Positions 8,801-17,437 of a DNA stretch of 64,000 bases are shown here, in pieces. The translations under genes were made by a program, and so were the position numbers. The notes below the pieces were generated by a model. That model was not told the DNA's origin and searched no databases. It saw only the letters and a list, made by a program, of their open reading frames with translations. The stretch lies in assembly GCF_951805225.1 (NCBI RefSeq), contig NZ_OX638201.1, positions 868,001-932,000 on the forward strand, written 5' to 3'. How positions within the stretch are numbered: the stretch's first letter is position 1; every line of letters begins with the position of its first letter. This stretch comes from an uncultured Flavobacterium sp. Its GTDB lineage: Bacteria > Bacteroidota > Bacteroidia > Flavobacteriales > Flavobacteriaceae.

Positions 8801-9240
8801 GCGCCCATTCCGGTACCTTTTATGCGTATTGTTGCTCCGGCAAGCGGTTGTTTTTCTTTGGCACTATAAACGATTCCACTAATAAATCTTTCCTTCTCAT
8901 CAGGATTTGAAGAAGTTGGAGCAGGAGTAGAGTTCGTTAATAAAACCTGCTTTTTCTGTATGTAAAAAGAAATGTTTTTGCCGCTAAATAATTGCGTTAA
9001 TACAACTTCTAAAGATGCATTTTGTACATTAATATCCGCAAGTTGATCGGCATCAATTTTTCTTGCATTATAAATGATTCTAAAATCAGTTTGATCTTCA
9101 ATTGATTTGATAATGAAGCTAATAGGTTTGTTTTTTAGCTGTAATGTTATGCCATTATTCTGAGAAAAACCTTTAAAACTGGATATGAGAAGCGCTAGGA
9201 AAAATAGAATTTTCCTGAAATTTGGTATCGTAAAAGTCAT
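5887..9240 (-). CDS. SusC/RagA TonB-linked outer-membrane transporter with STN signalling domain
   Basis: This is an 1117-residue protein. The signal peptide ends at about residue 27. Next come an STN/secretin-type domain (about 28-105, with SFIIKSIEDQTDFRIIYN), a carboxypeptidase-regulatory-like beta domain (about 120-200), then the SusC plug, with the LKDAAAVGIYGADGANGVIL signature at about 340, and a 22-stranded barrel. The STN domain is the feature of receptors that signal to an anti-sigma factor. The genes directly upstream are fecR (3 bp away) and an ECF sigma factor, so ligand binding probably relays through FecR to the sigma factor and induces this operon. Substrate unknown. The mature barrel ends in a terminal Phe (ISCGINTKF), as is usual for outer-membrane proteins. 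Confidence 0.95.
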   Translation of the reverse strand: MTFTIPNFRKILFFLALLISSFKGFSQNNGITLQLKNKPISFIIKSIEDQTDFRIIYNARKIDADQLADINVQNASLEVVLTQLFSGKNISFYIQKKQVLLTNSTPAPTSSNPDEKERFISGIVYSAKEKQPLAGATIRIKGTGMGAITDFNGKFVYQLKGNNINNIVLEAGFLGMESQAIKADNKKEFTFYLEEFTDELNQVVITSSYGTKKLKEEVVGSISSLNAKDIPVQQASESIDKMVEGQIAGVLVENVSGIGGPVKINIRGQGTLKSLSNSILGTSTQPLIIVDGVIMSEQAGIDNEYFNGGRLSEGLSNPLAMISPDNIEDFTVLKDAAAVGIYGADGANGVILITTKKGKKGKVQFGFSNQLGVSSAINQIKYLNGAQYTDLRNDYLKNSSTDYVPVPYNGINTDWFGLLNQSGIYNKYNFSVSGATSDFSYRSTITYLNIDEPQLGNTTKQLNGGINLGYRHSKWDINLSLNPSYIKKDAPNIYYDFAYLPTISPYNQDGSYSNLGVSGGNTGGNPLAAIEQNKNETESRGILGSLNLGYELNKNIKFGTLFGLDYIDKVQDRYFSGENESGQNNGTFVLNEKTYPNWGRRLINNRNATKWNWQGQMLFNKEINKNNAIDGVVGFELSEEKANFDYSSASGFVNPNVINRVEDAMQDDNPATPLVDESKTRQVHGSDINYNSRVSLFSQINYNYKKKYYALVNFRRDESSVFGDDTNVAYNSGAGLAWIASNEDFLKSNSWIDFLKLKISYGSTGNSRIGSYRSKGLYTVLQNGYNGDTSASSSVSPNGNLSWEKNVKFNTGIDFNVFNTIELSLEYYYDSLSDLIVARDIPTETGYNSVQLNAADMYNKGFEFTTRIKWFQKGKFKWTSSFNISTVDNKVTDLVGLGSDYSLANIALAQKIGYSTSTIWGINWVGVDPATGRDLVKKNGQVYDAATYSRLFTNADWEPIGDTQPKAFGGFSNRFTLNNITLSVTGAFQWGGDKLISDEMISKPRTTSNRNMSVNAYDYWRNQGDVVSQPAPSNNTLLSNMSKYVYDATYIKISNINLSYNVPLKNTFLDTLTLFADVSNALYWYKEKSPAGMNGIREFNYTYPQARTISCGINTKF

Positions 9241-9243
9241 GTT

Positions 9244-10356
9244 TTATTTAGTTATGGAAGGATTGGTAATAGTAATAGTATTTTCTTCGATCGAATAATT
9301 AAATGGCGTGTCACGTTTTAGAAGTTCTAAAATGTTTTCGACACTTGAATCACTAATTTTAATCGTACCGGTAAAATTCTGTTTGGCCAAAACAGTATTT
9401 TCATTGATGATTTCGACATCATAAGTACGTTGAATTATTTTAGTGATCGTTGAAAATGGAGTATCTTTAAAAGCAAGTTCGCCCTTTGTCCATGCCGAAT
9501 AAAAACTTGGATCAACTGCTTTTGTTGTAATTTTTTTAGCGTTATTTTGCCAGGTCGCCATTTGATTTGGAAGAAGTAAAACCAAATTTTCTTTGTTTTC
9601 AACTTCATACATCTGAATACTTCCTTCGATCAAAGTACTATTAACCGTTGGGTTTTCAGGATATGCACTGATATTAAATTTTGTTCCAAGAACTTCAATA
9701 TCAACCTTATTGGCGTTTACAATAAACGGATGCTGTTTGTCTTTTGCGACTTCAAAAAAAGCTTCACCAGTTAGAAATACATTTCTTTTACCGTTGATAC
9801 CAAATTGTTCCGGATAACGCAAAGTTGTTCCCGAATTTAAACTCACAATCGTTCCGTCAGAAAGTGTAAGTTTAAATCGTTTTCCGTAAGGAACTTTAAG
9901 TGTATTGTAAACCACTTTCTGATCCTGAACTTTTCCGAAGTAAATAATATGGTTTGGAAATTTCTTTGCAACCAAACTTCCTTTGTCATTTATAACCTGA
10001 GTTTGATTGTTTTTTGCGATGATTTCAGAACGTCCATCAGCCAATTCTAAAACAATTTCTTTAGATGATTTTGTTTTTTGACTAAAGTCGAAAGCCAGTT
10101 TTCCTAATCCGAATAAAACTAAAAATACCGCGGCATATTTTAAATACTGAATCGCATTATTTTTTGGTTTCATCGAAATTACCGAAACGGATTCAGTCGT
10201 AATTACATCCGAAAGAGTTGCTAAAGCCCAAGTTTTCTTTAAAGATATAAAGTGCTTTTTGTTTTCTTCAGAAGCATCAATCCAATCAAAAAGAGATTGA
10301 ACTTCTTGTTCTGAAGCTTCATTAGAAAGATATTTATAAATAAGTTCTGATGTCAT
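9244..10356 (-). CDS. FecR-family anti-sigma factor
   Basis: The 370-residue protein has a cytoplasmic N-terminal sigma-binding region (about 1-75, LSNEASEQEVQSLFDWIDAS). One membrane segment lies near residues 75-95 (YLKYAAVFLVLFGLGKLAF). A periplasmic FecR domain follows (YGKRFKLTLSDGTIVSLNSG, FLTGEAFFEVAKDKQHPFIV, VLGTKFNISAYP). A C-terminal STN-interacting region of the DUF4974 type is also visible (FKDTPFSTITKIIQRTYDVEI). It carries the signal from the SusC STN domain to the sigma factor encoded 67 bp upstream. This gene order (sigma, FecR, SusC, SusD) is standard in Bacteroidota. Confidence 0.93.
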   Translation of the reverse strand: MTSELIYKYLSNEASEQEVQSLFDWIDASEENKKHFISLKKTWALATLSDVITTESVSVISMKPKNNAIQYLKYAAVFLVLFGLGKLAFDFSQKTKSSKEIVLELADGRSEIIAKNNQTQVINDKGSLVAKKFPNHIIYFGKVQDQKVVYNTLKVPYGKRFKLTLSDGTIVSLNSGTTLRYPEQFGINGKRNVFLTGEAFFEVAKDKQHPFIVNANKVDIEVLGTKFNISAYPENPTVNSTLIEGSIQMYEVENKENLVLLLPNQMATWQNNAKKITTKAVDPSFYSAWTKGELAFKDTPFSTITKIIQRTYDVEIINENTVLAKQNFTGTIKISDSSVENILELLKRDTPFNYSIEENTITITNPSITK

Positions 10357-10423
10357 TATTTTGGTTTTAAACTTCTGGTTATAGTAAGTACACTTCAGAA
10401 ATAAAATACCCTACCTTTTATTT

Positions 10424-11023
10424 TTAATTATTACAAATAAGGATAAAAATTAAGAATAAATAATCCGATAATTTGGTTTTTAAAATCTTCAAAGCCTTTG
10501 TCATGTGGGCTTCAACGGCTTTTAGCGATACTTGCATTTCTTCGGCTATTTCTGCATTTTTTTTATTCTCGAAACGCTTTTTTATAAAAACTTCTCTCGT
10601 TTTTGGCGGAAGGTCGCTTATTGATTCCTGAATTAAACGTTCTAATTCGGTTAATTCTAAAGTATCAAATTGTACCGAATTTAAGATTTCGATATCCAAT
10701 TCACGCTCTTTCTGATTTAAAACCTCACTTTTAAATTTATCCTTCACTTTATTATGCCGAATCATGTTCAGACATTTTGATTTTGCATAAGTGTACAAGA
10801 AAGATTGTATTCCGTTTATCGATTCTACGGTTTCTCTGCTTTGCCATAAATGCAAAAAAGCTTCTTGCGCGAGATTTTCAGCTTCATCTTTATCGTAAAT
10901 AAACTGAACGCTAAAAGCGGTAATTCGACGGAAGTATTTGTCGTAGAAATAAGTGAAAGCAGTTTCGTCTCCTTCTTTGAAAGATTCAAAAAGATTTAAT
11001 TCGAAACTGTTATTAATGTTCAT
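10424..11023 (-). CDS. ECF RNA polymerase sigma factor, Bacteroidota FecI-like type
   Basis: The start at 11023 (MNINNSFELNLFESFKEG) gives 199 residues and avoids an unlikely hydrophobic 21-residue extension encoded further upstream. The sigma-70 region 2 is FTYFYDKYFRRITAFSVQFI then AENLAQEAFLHLW. Region 4 is DLPPKTREVFIKKRFENKKN then AEIAEEMQVSLKAVEAHMTKALK. It has an unusual hydrophobic C-terminus (DYLFLIFILICNN). It is probably held by the FecR protein encoded next to it and directs transcription of the susC operon. A CAAATATA on the plus strand at 11095-11102 is a fit to the TAnnTTTG -7 element read leftward. Confidence 0.92.
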   Translation of the reverse strand: MNINNSFELNLFESFKEGDETAFTYFYDKYFRRITAFSVQFIYDKDEAENLAQEAFLHLWQSRETVESINGIQSFLYTYAKSKCLNMIRHNKVKDKFKSEVLNQKERELDIEILNSVQFDTLELTELERLIQESISDLPPKTREVFIKKRFENKKNAEIAEEMQVSLKAVEAHMTKALKILKTKLSDYLFLIFILICNN

Positions 11024-11186
11024 CAAACGAAATTTACTTTGGAAAAGCAATATCGGTAAAAATAAAAAACTACCAAGATTTGCCAAGAAAGCGGCAAATA
11101 TAAAAGTTTATTTATATTAATTCTAAATAAAATTAAAATAAAGATTGTTTGAAAAAATATTAGTCAGAATTGGAGTAATTTTTTAA

Positions 11187-11316
11187 ACCATATAAGTTAT
11201 ATAAGACAATATAAGTCACTTTGCTTAATCTTTTTAAATAATGAAACCATATAAGTGATGTAAGTTATTTAAGCGTAAAACGATACTTTTATATGAACTT
11301 ATATCACTTATATGGT
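11187..11316. repeat. ATATAAGT repeat cluster with a 20-bp inverted pair
   Basis: ACCATATAAGTGATGTAAGT at 11246-11265 pairs with ACTTATATCACTTATATGGT at 11297-11316, with one mismatch in 20. A third, direct copy is at 11187-11205. The cluster lies between the upstream end of the sigma gene and the stop of the leftward permease gene, so the distal hairpin could end permease transcription. Confidence 0.65.
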
Positions 11317-11322
11317 GAAAAA

Positions 11323-12669
11323 TTATATGTTTTGGTTTCTAAAATTCCTCCATCCAAAACCAATCAACAACAAATTGAAAAGCAATAAAGGCAAAAATGC
11401 TTTCATAAAACTTATTTCTGAAGGATCATTGAATGTTTCAACTTTAAATTTAGACCAGTTTTCTTTGCTAACATCAGCATTATCAAAGATTTTTGGATAG
11501 AAATACAAACGCATTTTTTCATGGAAATGTTTGGTTTCTTTCAAAAATAAAAGCTGATTTCCTAAGTCAGATTTGGCAATTTCGTTCAACTGAATCTGAG
11601 TATGTAAAGTGGGAATAAATTGCGCAATCAATTGACTGGCTTTGTTTCGTTGTTGCAATTTAGTTTCTAATTCTCTCGATTGTTTTGCCGAATCGTCGTC
11701 GCCCGCTTGTTGCATTGCATAATACCAAAGCCAGCTAAACTCGGCGTTTGGCAAAGGATAATGTTTGAATTGTGGATAATGATGATAGAATTTATCCATC
11801 GTAATTTTTTTATCCATATCCCATTTTTCATGATAAGCATTTCGTTGTTTTACAGTCAATTCGAGAGCTTCTGGAATTGGATATTTATTTACAATATAAG
11901 TATTGATTGTTGCCGGTAAAATAATAATCAGAAACAACCAAATCGTCAATAAAATAACCGCATTAAAGTTCGAATGTTGTTGTAATGAAACAATAAAAAA
12001 ACTTACCGCAAACCAAAATAAAATATAAAGAATTCCAAGTCCGTAAAAAGTGAAAAGTGATTTATCAAATGGAATATTCAGAAACAATATTGCTATAAAA
12101 AGTACGATCGTTAATAATGCAATCAGAGTTAAAATTCGAATATAAAATAACTTCAGAATGTATAGAAAGGTGTTTTGGCTTTGCGTCGCGACAATTTTCC
12201 AGGTTCCGCTTTCTTTTTCTTCCGAAATCAAATTATAAGAGAAAGCAATAATCAAAAGTGGAAAAAGATAAATCAATACAAATCCAAAATCGATATTTCC
12301 GGACAAAAGATTATTCGGATTATTGAGTTCTGAATCATATTTCTGAGCTTCAAGACCACGAATCGTTACACTTTGAATCGACGGATTTACATCGCGTTGA
12401 CCAATTGCCAAACTATTAATTGGCAATGTTTTATTGACTAAAGAAAACTTGATATAATAGAGTAGAAGTCCAATTTCGTCTTTATGAAAAGCAGCATTTC
12501 TTGCAATATGTTCTTTTTGATAAATTGCCGCTTCGGTGATATTATTTTGTTGTTTTTGCTGAAATTGTTGTCCAATTAAAAGACTTATAAAACAGATAAT
12601 CAACAGAAAAAAGAGTCCAATTTTGGTTCCTTTTGATCGTATGAAATTTTTAAAAAGTAATGCTAACAT
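11323..12669 (-). CDS. ABC-2 type transporter permease (DUF3526-like), second subunit
   Basis: I place the start at 12669 (MLALLFKNFIRSKGTKIGLF), 1 bp after the stop of the preceding permease gene, rather than at a longer in-frame start that would overlap it. The 448-residue product has an N-terminal membrane segment, a large non-cytoplasmic loop (about 40-140) and then several membrane segments. SYNLISEEKESGTWKIVATQ is typical of ABC-2 permeases, where this loop contacts the ATPase. With the upstream permease and the ATPase at 16449-17144 it probably forms one exporter. The interleaved TonB receptor suggests metal or siderophore handling. The exported substrate is unknown. Confidence 0.85.
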   Translation of the reverse strand: MLALLFKNFIRSKGTKIGLFFLLIICFISLLIGQQFQQKQQNNITEAAIYQKEHIARNAAFHKDEIGLLLYYIKFSLVNKTLPINSLAIGQRDVNPSIQSVTIRGLEAQKYDSELNNPNNLLSGNIDFGFVLIYLFPLLIIAFSYNLISEEKESGTWKIVATQSQNTFLYILKLFYIRILTLIALLTIVLFIAILFLNIPFDKSLFTFYGLGILYILFWFAVSFFIVSLQQHSNFNAVILLTIWLFLIIILPATINTYIVNKYPIPEALELTVKQRNAYHEKWDMDKKITMDKFYHHYPQFKHYPLPNAEFSWLWYYAMQQAGDDDSAKQSRELETKLQQRNKASQLIAQFIPTLHTQIQLNEIAKSDLGNQLLFLKETKHFHEKMRLYFYPKIFDNADVSKENWSKFKVETFNDPSEISFMKAFLPLLLFNLLLIGFGWRNFRNQNI

Positions 12670-12670
12670 A

Positions 12671-14122
12671 TTAAATGGCTTTAAGGTTTTTAGCGGCAAT
12701 TCGAATGAAAATAAACAACAATATAATCCAGAGAAAAATGGAGATAAGAGCAATAATTTCAGATTTTAAAACATCCTGAATTCCTTTTGGTTCATAATGA
12801 AATTCTTCCAGATCGGCCCAATGTTCTTTGCCAATTGTCAAAGGTTTATCCGTTGGTTTTGGTTTATTATTACTGATATATTTTACCTGCAATGCATTCA
12901 TTTTTTGCGCCATTTTATAGCGATAATCTTCGGCTTGTTTCTGGAAATCGATATACGAATCATAATCTGTATTGGACAATCCCATCGATAAGTTTTTGAT
13001 AGCGATGTACGGATTTATAAAGGAAATTGTCTTAGAAAAACTGTTTTGCTTTTCATAAACCTTCAATAAATTTTCTAAATGCTGATTGTAGATTTTAGAG
13101 CTTATTTTCTCGCCTTCGGTCATAATAAATCCCGAATAATTAAAAGGAAGTTTCTGCACAGAATCGACTTTGTAAACACGCAAAAGCGAATCTTTAATAG
13201 CTTTATAATGCAAATCATTTGGATTATGACTGTCGCCTTGTTTCAGAATATCTTTCTCAATATCGCTATTGAATTGAATTTTTGAAGGCGCTTCATAAAT
13301 ATAAGCTCCAATTGCCTGAGTGGTTCTTGGCAGAATTATCGTGAAAACAAGCCAAATTCCAATCAATGAAATCAACGCTTTTTTGGATGTTTTGCTTGAC
13401 GCCGAAATTAAAACGGAAATAACGCAAAAGAACATCAGATATATAAAATGAAACAGAATAAACAATACCATTTTGATTGTTTCATCGGCAGAAATGCTAA
13501 AATTTTGAAGCAATAACCAGATAAAAACAAGTACGATAATTGTTGGCAGAAAAAGCATCATAATAACAGAAGCGATTCCTAGTGTTTTACCAATTAGAAG
13601 CTGTTTCCAATTGATTCCCTGACTTAAAAGCAGTTTTAAGGTTCCGTTTTCTCTTTCGGCTGCGACCGAATTAAAGCCTAAGAAAAAGATCAATAAAGGC
13701 AATAAAACCTGTAAAACCATCGCAATACTGATTTCGCCAAAACGAAGCATACTGTTTGAAAATCCTGCTTCAGAGAAATTGGCGGTGTTTTGTTTGTGCG
13801 CTTCCAAGAATATGGCATTTCCGAAAAACGGTTCCATTCCAAATTCAAAAATACTTAAAGGCGTGCTTTTTCTAAAGGCAAAATTTCCGTAATGCGCCAT
13901 TCTGTGTGGATTTTTGTCTGGATTTTTTAGCCAGTCTTCTCTCGATTCATGTTGGTATTTCTCACTGGTTTCGTTTTGATTGGTATAATTTTCCCAACCC
14001 GAAAACGCAGCATAAAGCAAAATAATACCAATGAAAAGCGTGATAATAAATACCGCTTTATTTTTAAAAACGGAGTTCTTTAAATGCTTGGCGATTAAAA
14101 TTTCTATGTGTAATGATTTCAT
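12671..14122 (-). CDS. ABC-2 type transporter permease (DUF3526-like), first subunit
   Basis: The 483-residue membrane protein begins MKSLHIEILIAKHLKNSVFK. It has one N-terminal span, a long extracytoplasmic region, and a block of spans around FNSVAAERENGTLKLLLSQG, the same ABC-2 permease signature as in its neighbour. The two permeases are paralogous in layout and are encoded 1 bp apart, which suggests a heterodimeric exporter. The gene lies 5 bp after the stop of the TonB siderophore receptor, so all are co-transcribed with the ATPase. DUF3526-type permeases are often annotated only as ABC-2 exporters; no specific cargo is recognisable. Confidence 0.85.
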   Translation of the reverse strand: MKSLHIEILIAKHLKNSVFKNKAVFIITLFIGIILLYAAFSGWENYTNQNETSEKYQHESREDWLKNPDKNPHRMAHYGNFAFRKSTPLSIFEFGMEPFFGNAIFLEAHKQNTANFSEAGFSNSMLRFGEISIAMVLQVLLPLLIFFLGFNSVAAERENGTLKLLLSQGINWKQLLIGKTLGIASVIMMLFLPTIIVLVFIWLLLQNFSISADETIKMVLFILFHFIYLMFFCVISVLISASSKTSKKALISLIGIWLVFTIILPRTTQAIGAYIYEAPSKIQFNSDIEKDILKQGDSHNPNDLHYKAIKDSLLRVYKVDSVQKLPFNYSGFIMTEGEKISSKIYNQHLENLLKVYEKQNSFSKTISFINPYIAIKNLSMGLSNTDYDSYIDFQKQAEDYRYKMAQKMNALQVKYISNNKPKPTDKPLTIGKEHWADLEEFHYEPKGIQDVLKSEIIALISIFLWIILLFIFIRIAAKNLKAI

Positions 14123-14127
14123 ACCAA

Positions 14128-16416
14128 TTAAAATTTATAAGTTACGGTAAGGCTGAAATTTCTTGGTGCTCCGGGAAATAATCTCAAATAATTTTGTGCG
14201 CCTAACCAATATGTTTTATTGAATAAATTGCCCGCATTCAAAGCAATTTGCATATTACTTTTGTTGGGTTTGTAATATAAAGCAGCGTCAAAAACGGTGA
14301 AATCAGGAAGCGTAAAAGCTCTTGTAAACCAAGGCACTTTGCTGCTTTGATATTGCATCCCAAAACCAACGCCCAAATCCTTCAAACCTGAATCGGAATT
14401 GAAATTATAGCGCGTCCATAAATTGGCGCTATTTTTTGGCGTGTTTTGTTTTCTGGCACCAATTAATGAAGGATCACGATCGTTAGTGATTTTGGCATCG
14501 ATATAACTGTATGAAGCATTTATTTGCCAATCCGGAGTGATATAACCCGCAAGATCACACTCAAAACCACGGCTTCTTTCGGCGCCTCTTGTGACCAATA
14601 AATCCGGATTTGCAGCATCATTGGCATTCATTAGAATATTGCGCTGATTGATTTCGTAAACTGCTGCATTAAAACTCATTGAATTATTAAAGAATGTCGC
14701 TTTTACACCAACTTCTTTCAGATTACTTTCAAGCGGATCAAATAGACTTCCGGCGGGTAAACTTCCCGTTTGAGGCATTAAAGTCACCGTATTCGATTGT
14801 GGCTGATAACCTTCAAGATAAGTCGTGTAAACGTTGATTTCGTTGTTAATCGCATATGTAAGTCCCACGCGTGGCAACAATGCCGTTTTTTTTACCGTCA
14901 ATTCCTTGTTGGTTTCATAATTGGTAATATCCTCAAACCATTCGTTTCGCAAACCCAATAAAAAAGTGAATTTTTCCCACTGAATCTGATCCTGAATATA
15001 AATTGCATTGGTAGTCGTCAACGCAGATGGCAACGCAGTTCTAACATTTAACGTGTAATCTTCAGGGCTTGTTAAGGTGTAAACAGGATTGTTTAAATTG
15101 AAATAATTGACATTTGGTTTTGGCAAAACAACTCCGTCAATTGTTGTAGTTTGGTAATTGGCAGCGTTTGCGGCAACAAAAGTACTTGCCACAGTTCCGT
15201 CTTTTAGCAAATAACCTCTTGCAGCATTTTGTCCGCCGCCTTTGGTTTTGTTCCAACTGCTTAAATCGTAACCTGCCAGTAGTTTATGTTTGAGTTTTCC
15301 GGTTTTTAAATCAAAATTAAAATAAGTACTTAAATTGTCAATGTCCCAATATTGCTGACGTTGCACAAATTGCATCATCGCCAGACTTGTAACAGGTTTA
15401 TTGTTCATATCGACCGCAAAAGCATTTGTAGTTCTGTGTTCCTGAAGGTTTTCCGTCCAGGTTTGTTTCATATATTGAGCATTAAATCCAATTTTTGAAT
15501 TGAATTTATGAGTGAAATTCGTCATCAAAATCATTTCTTTCGATTTAAAATAATCACTTGGAGCGCCCAGATTTAAACTAATTGGCGTTTGATTTAGATT
15601 CGTAACTCCGGCAACAGCACCAAAAATAGGTTGTCCGCGATCGAGAGTTCCCGTCATGTTGCTTAGAATTAATTCAGTATTAATTGCTGTTTTCTCATTC
15701 GGAATATAACTGAATGATGGAGAGATCAAAAACGATTTATTACTCACCAAATCCCGAAATGATTTTGCTTCCTGATACGCTCCGTTAACACGATATAATA
15801 AGGTTTTAGATTCGTTTAGCGGTCCTGTAAAGTCAAGAGTTCCGCGTAAAGTGCTAAAACTTCCTACGCTCAAACTCACTTCTTTTCGGTTTACTGCGAG
15901 AGGTTTTTTAGTCACCAAATTAATACTTCCGCCGGGATCAACTGACGAAAATGTAGCGCTCGAAGGACCTTTTATAACCTCGACACGTTCGATATTATTG
16001 GTTAAAGGCTGTAGAAAATAATACTGTCGTGTTCGCATTCCGTTTACAATCTGACCTTCTTCGTTTTGACTAATTCCGCGAATTGTATATTGATTGTAAT
16101 AACTCGCCGGAATTACGCCACTTGCCATTTTTACAGCATCAGCAAGATAAAAAGCGCCTTTGTCAGCAATTAATTCCTTTGTGATTGTCGAGATAGATTG
16201 CGGAATATCTTTATTTAATGCGGCTGTTTTTGTCGCTGCAAAAGAATAATCGCTATTGTATTTTTTAGTCGAACGACCAATGATTTCAACAGTTTGAAGT
16301 TCATTTCGTTTAATAGAATCCTGGGCAATACTATCGTTTACTTTTTTATTTATGTTTTGCGATTGAATAAACTGCGAACTGCTGAATACTAATAGCATTA
16401 AAATTATATGTTTCAT
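14128..16416 (-). CDS. TonB-dependent siderophore receptor
   Basis: The 762-residue outer-membrane receptor has a signal peptide to about residue 20 (MKHIILMLLVFSSSQFIQSQ). A plug domain of the siderophore-receptor type follows: IPQSISTITKELIADKGAF, then YTIRGISQNEEGQIVNGM and VEVIKGPSSATFSSVDPGGS. A 22-stranded barrel ends in NFSLTVTYKF with a terminal Phe. It is the FhuA/FcuA-like branch without a SusD partner. It is encoded between an ABC ATPase and two ABC permeases. That arrangement couples uptake of a metal complex with an inner-membrane ABC system, although the permeases look like exporters rather than importers. The metal or chelator cannot be told. Confidence 0.9.
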   Translation of the reverse strand: MKHIILMLLVFSSSQFIQSQNINKKVNDSIAQDSIKRNELQTVEIIGRSTKKYNSDYSFAATKTAALNKDIPQSISTITKELIADKGAFYLADAVKMASGVIPASYYNQYTIRGISQNEEGQIVNGMRTRQYYFLQPLTNNIERVEVIKGPSSATFSSVDPGGSINLVTKKPLAVNRKEVSLSVGSFSTLRGTLDFTGPLNESKTLLYRVNGAYQEAKSFRDLVSNKSFLISPSFSYIPNEKTAINTELILSNMTGTLDRGQPIFGAVAGVTNLNQTPISLNLGAPSDYFKSKEMILMTNFTHKFNSKIGFNAQYMKQTWTENLQEHRTTNAFAVDMNNKPVTSLAMMQFVQRQQYWDIDNLSTYFNFDLKTGKLKHKLLAGYDLSSWNKTKGGGQNAARGYLLKDGTVASTFVAANAANYQTTTIDGVVLPKPNVNYFNLNNPVYTLTSPEDYTLNVRTALPSALTTTNAIYIQDQIQWEKFTFLLGLRNEWFEDITNYETNKELTVKKTALLPRVGLTYAINNEINVYTTYLEGYQPQSNTVTLMPQTGSLPAGSLFDPLESNLKEVGVKATFFNNSMSFNAAVYEINQRNILMNANDAANPDLLVTRGAERSRGFECDLAGYITPDWQINASYSYIDAKITNDRDPSLIGARKQNTPKNSANLWTRYNFNSDSGLKDLGVGFGMQYQSSKVPWFTRAFTLPDFTVFDAALYYKPNKSNMQIALNAGNLFNKTYWLGAQNYLRLFPGAPRNFSLTVTYKF

Positions 16417-16448
16417 TTTTTTGGTTGGTTTTGAAAATGCTATTTCTT

Positions 16449-17144
16449 TTATACAGTTTGTAAATACAAGTTTTCGAGTTCGTTTGCCGATATTTTATCA
16501 GCTTCGATAACCGTTACTAAATTGCCTTGTTTCATGATTCCTATGTGTGTAGCAACTTCTCTGGCTCTGAAAATATCGTGTGTTGCCATTAATATTGCCG
16601 TTCCGTCTGCCGAAAGTTCTTTCAGGATTTGAGAAAATTCGTTTGAAGCTTTCGGGTCTAATCCGCTTGTGGGTTCGTCTAGTAATAATACTTTGGCTCT
16701 TTTGGCAATCGCAATCGCAATACCTACTTTTTGGCGCATTCCTTTAGAATATCCGCCAAGATTCTGGTCGTGCGCTTTGAGCTGTAAACCAGCTTTCGAG
16801 AGAAAATAAGTCAATTCTCCAGATGAATATTTAAATCCCGCCAGAGAAGAGAAGAATTTCAGGTTTTCTAAACCGGTAAGATTTGGGTATAACATTACAG
16901 TTTCAGGAATGTAAGCGACATATTCTTTGGTTTTTGAAGCATTTTCTATAACCGATATATTATTGATTTTCAGTTCTCCGTCTGTTGGTTCGATAAAACC
17001 TAAAAAGAGATTAATTGTTGTTGTTTTTCCGGCACCATTCTGACCTAAAAGCGCAAAGATTTCGCCTTGTTTAATGGTTAAATTCAATTTATTTAAGGCA
17101 ACATAGTCGCCGTATTTTTTCGTAAGATTCTCAGCTATAAGCAT
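16449..17144 (-). CDS. ABC transporter ATP-binding protein
   Basis: The 231-residue ATPase has Walker A GQNGAGKTT (about 35-43), signature YSKGMRQK, Walker B VLLLDEPTSGLDP and a switch histidine in MATHD. It is the CcmA/NosF-like class that works with ABC-2 permeases. Its gene heads the leftward set followed by the TonB receptor (32 bp) and two permeases, so it presumably energises that exporter. A His/Cys-rich small membrane protein gene lies 293 bp upstream on the same strand and may belong to the same unit. Confidence 0.92.
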   Translation of the reverse strand: MLIAENLTKKYGDYVALNKLNLTIKQGEIFALLGQNGAGKTTTINLFLGFIEPTDGELKINNISVIENASKTKEYVAYIPETVMLYPNLTGLENLKFFSSLAGFKYSSGELTYFLSKAGLQLKAHDQNLGGYSKGMRQKVGIAIAIAKRAKVLLLDEPTSGLDPKASNEFSQILKELSADGTAILMATHDIFRAREVATHIGIMKQGNLVTVIEADKISANELENLYLQTV

Positions 17145-17437
17145 GTTTTTATGTATTTGGGTGATTTTTTAGTTTTCGATCGCAGGATTTCAATCGCTGT
17201 TTTTGATACAACAACGACTTTAAAAATGGAGTAGGAGAAATGGATAGTTTACAACTATTGTGATAGAAGAATATCTATGTGAATTTGAAAAATAAGAATG
17301 CCTTTTTGGAAACTAAATGATAAGTCACTTTCTTTTGTATAGAAAGGAAATCAAATAGATTCACGAATAAGTTTGCCTAACTTCTATATTGAAGAATAGG
17401 TAAATTGCTTTTAATTTTTCGAATAAAATGTAGTAAA

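Noticed and set aside
14128..17144. Siderophore biosynthesis cluster
   Set aside because: A siderophore receptor and ABC system are present but no NRPS or NIS synthetase gene is seen.
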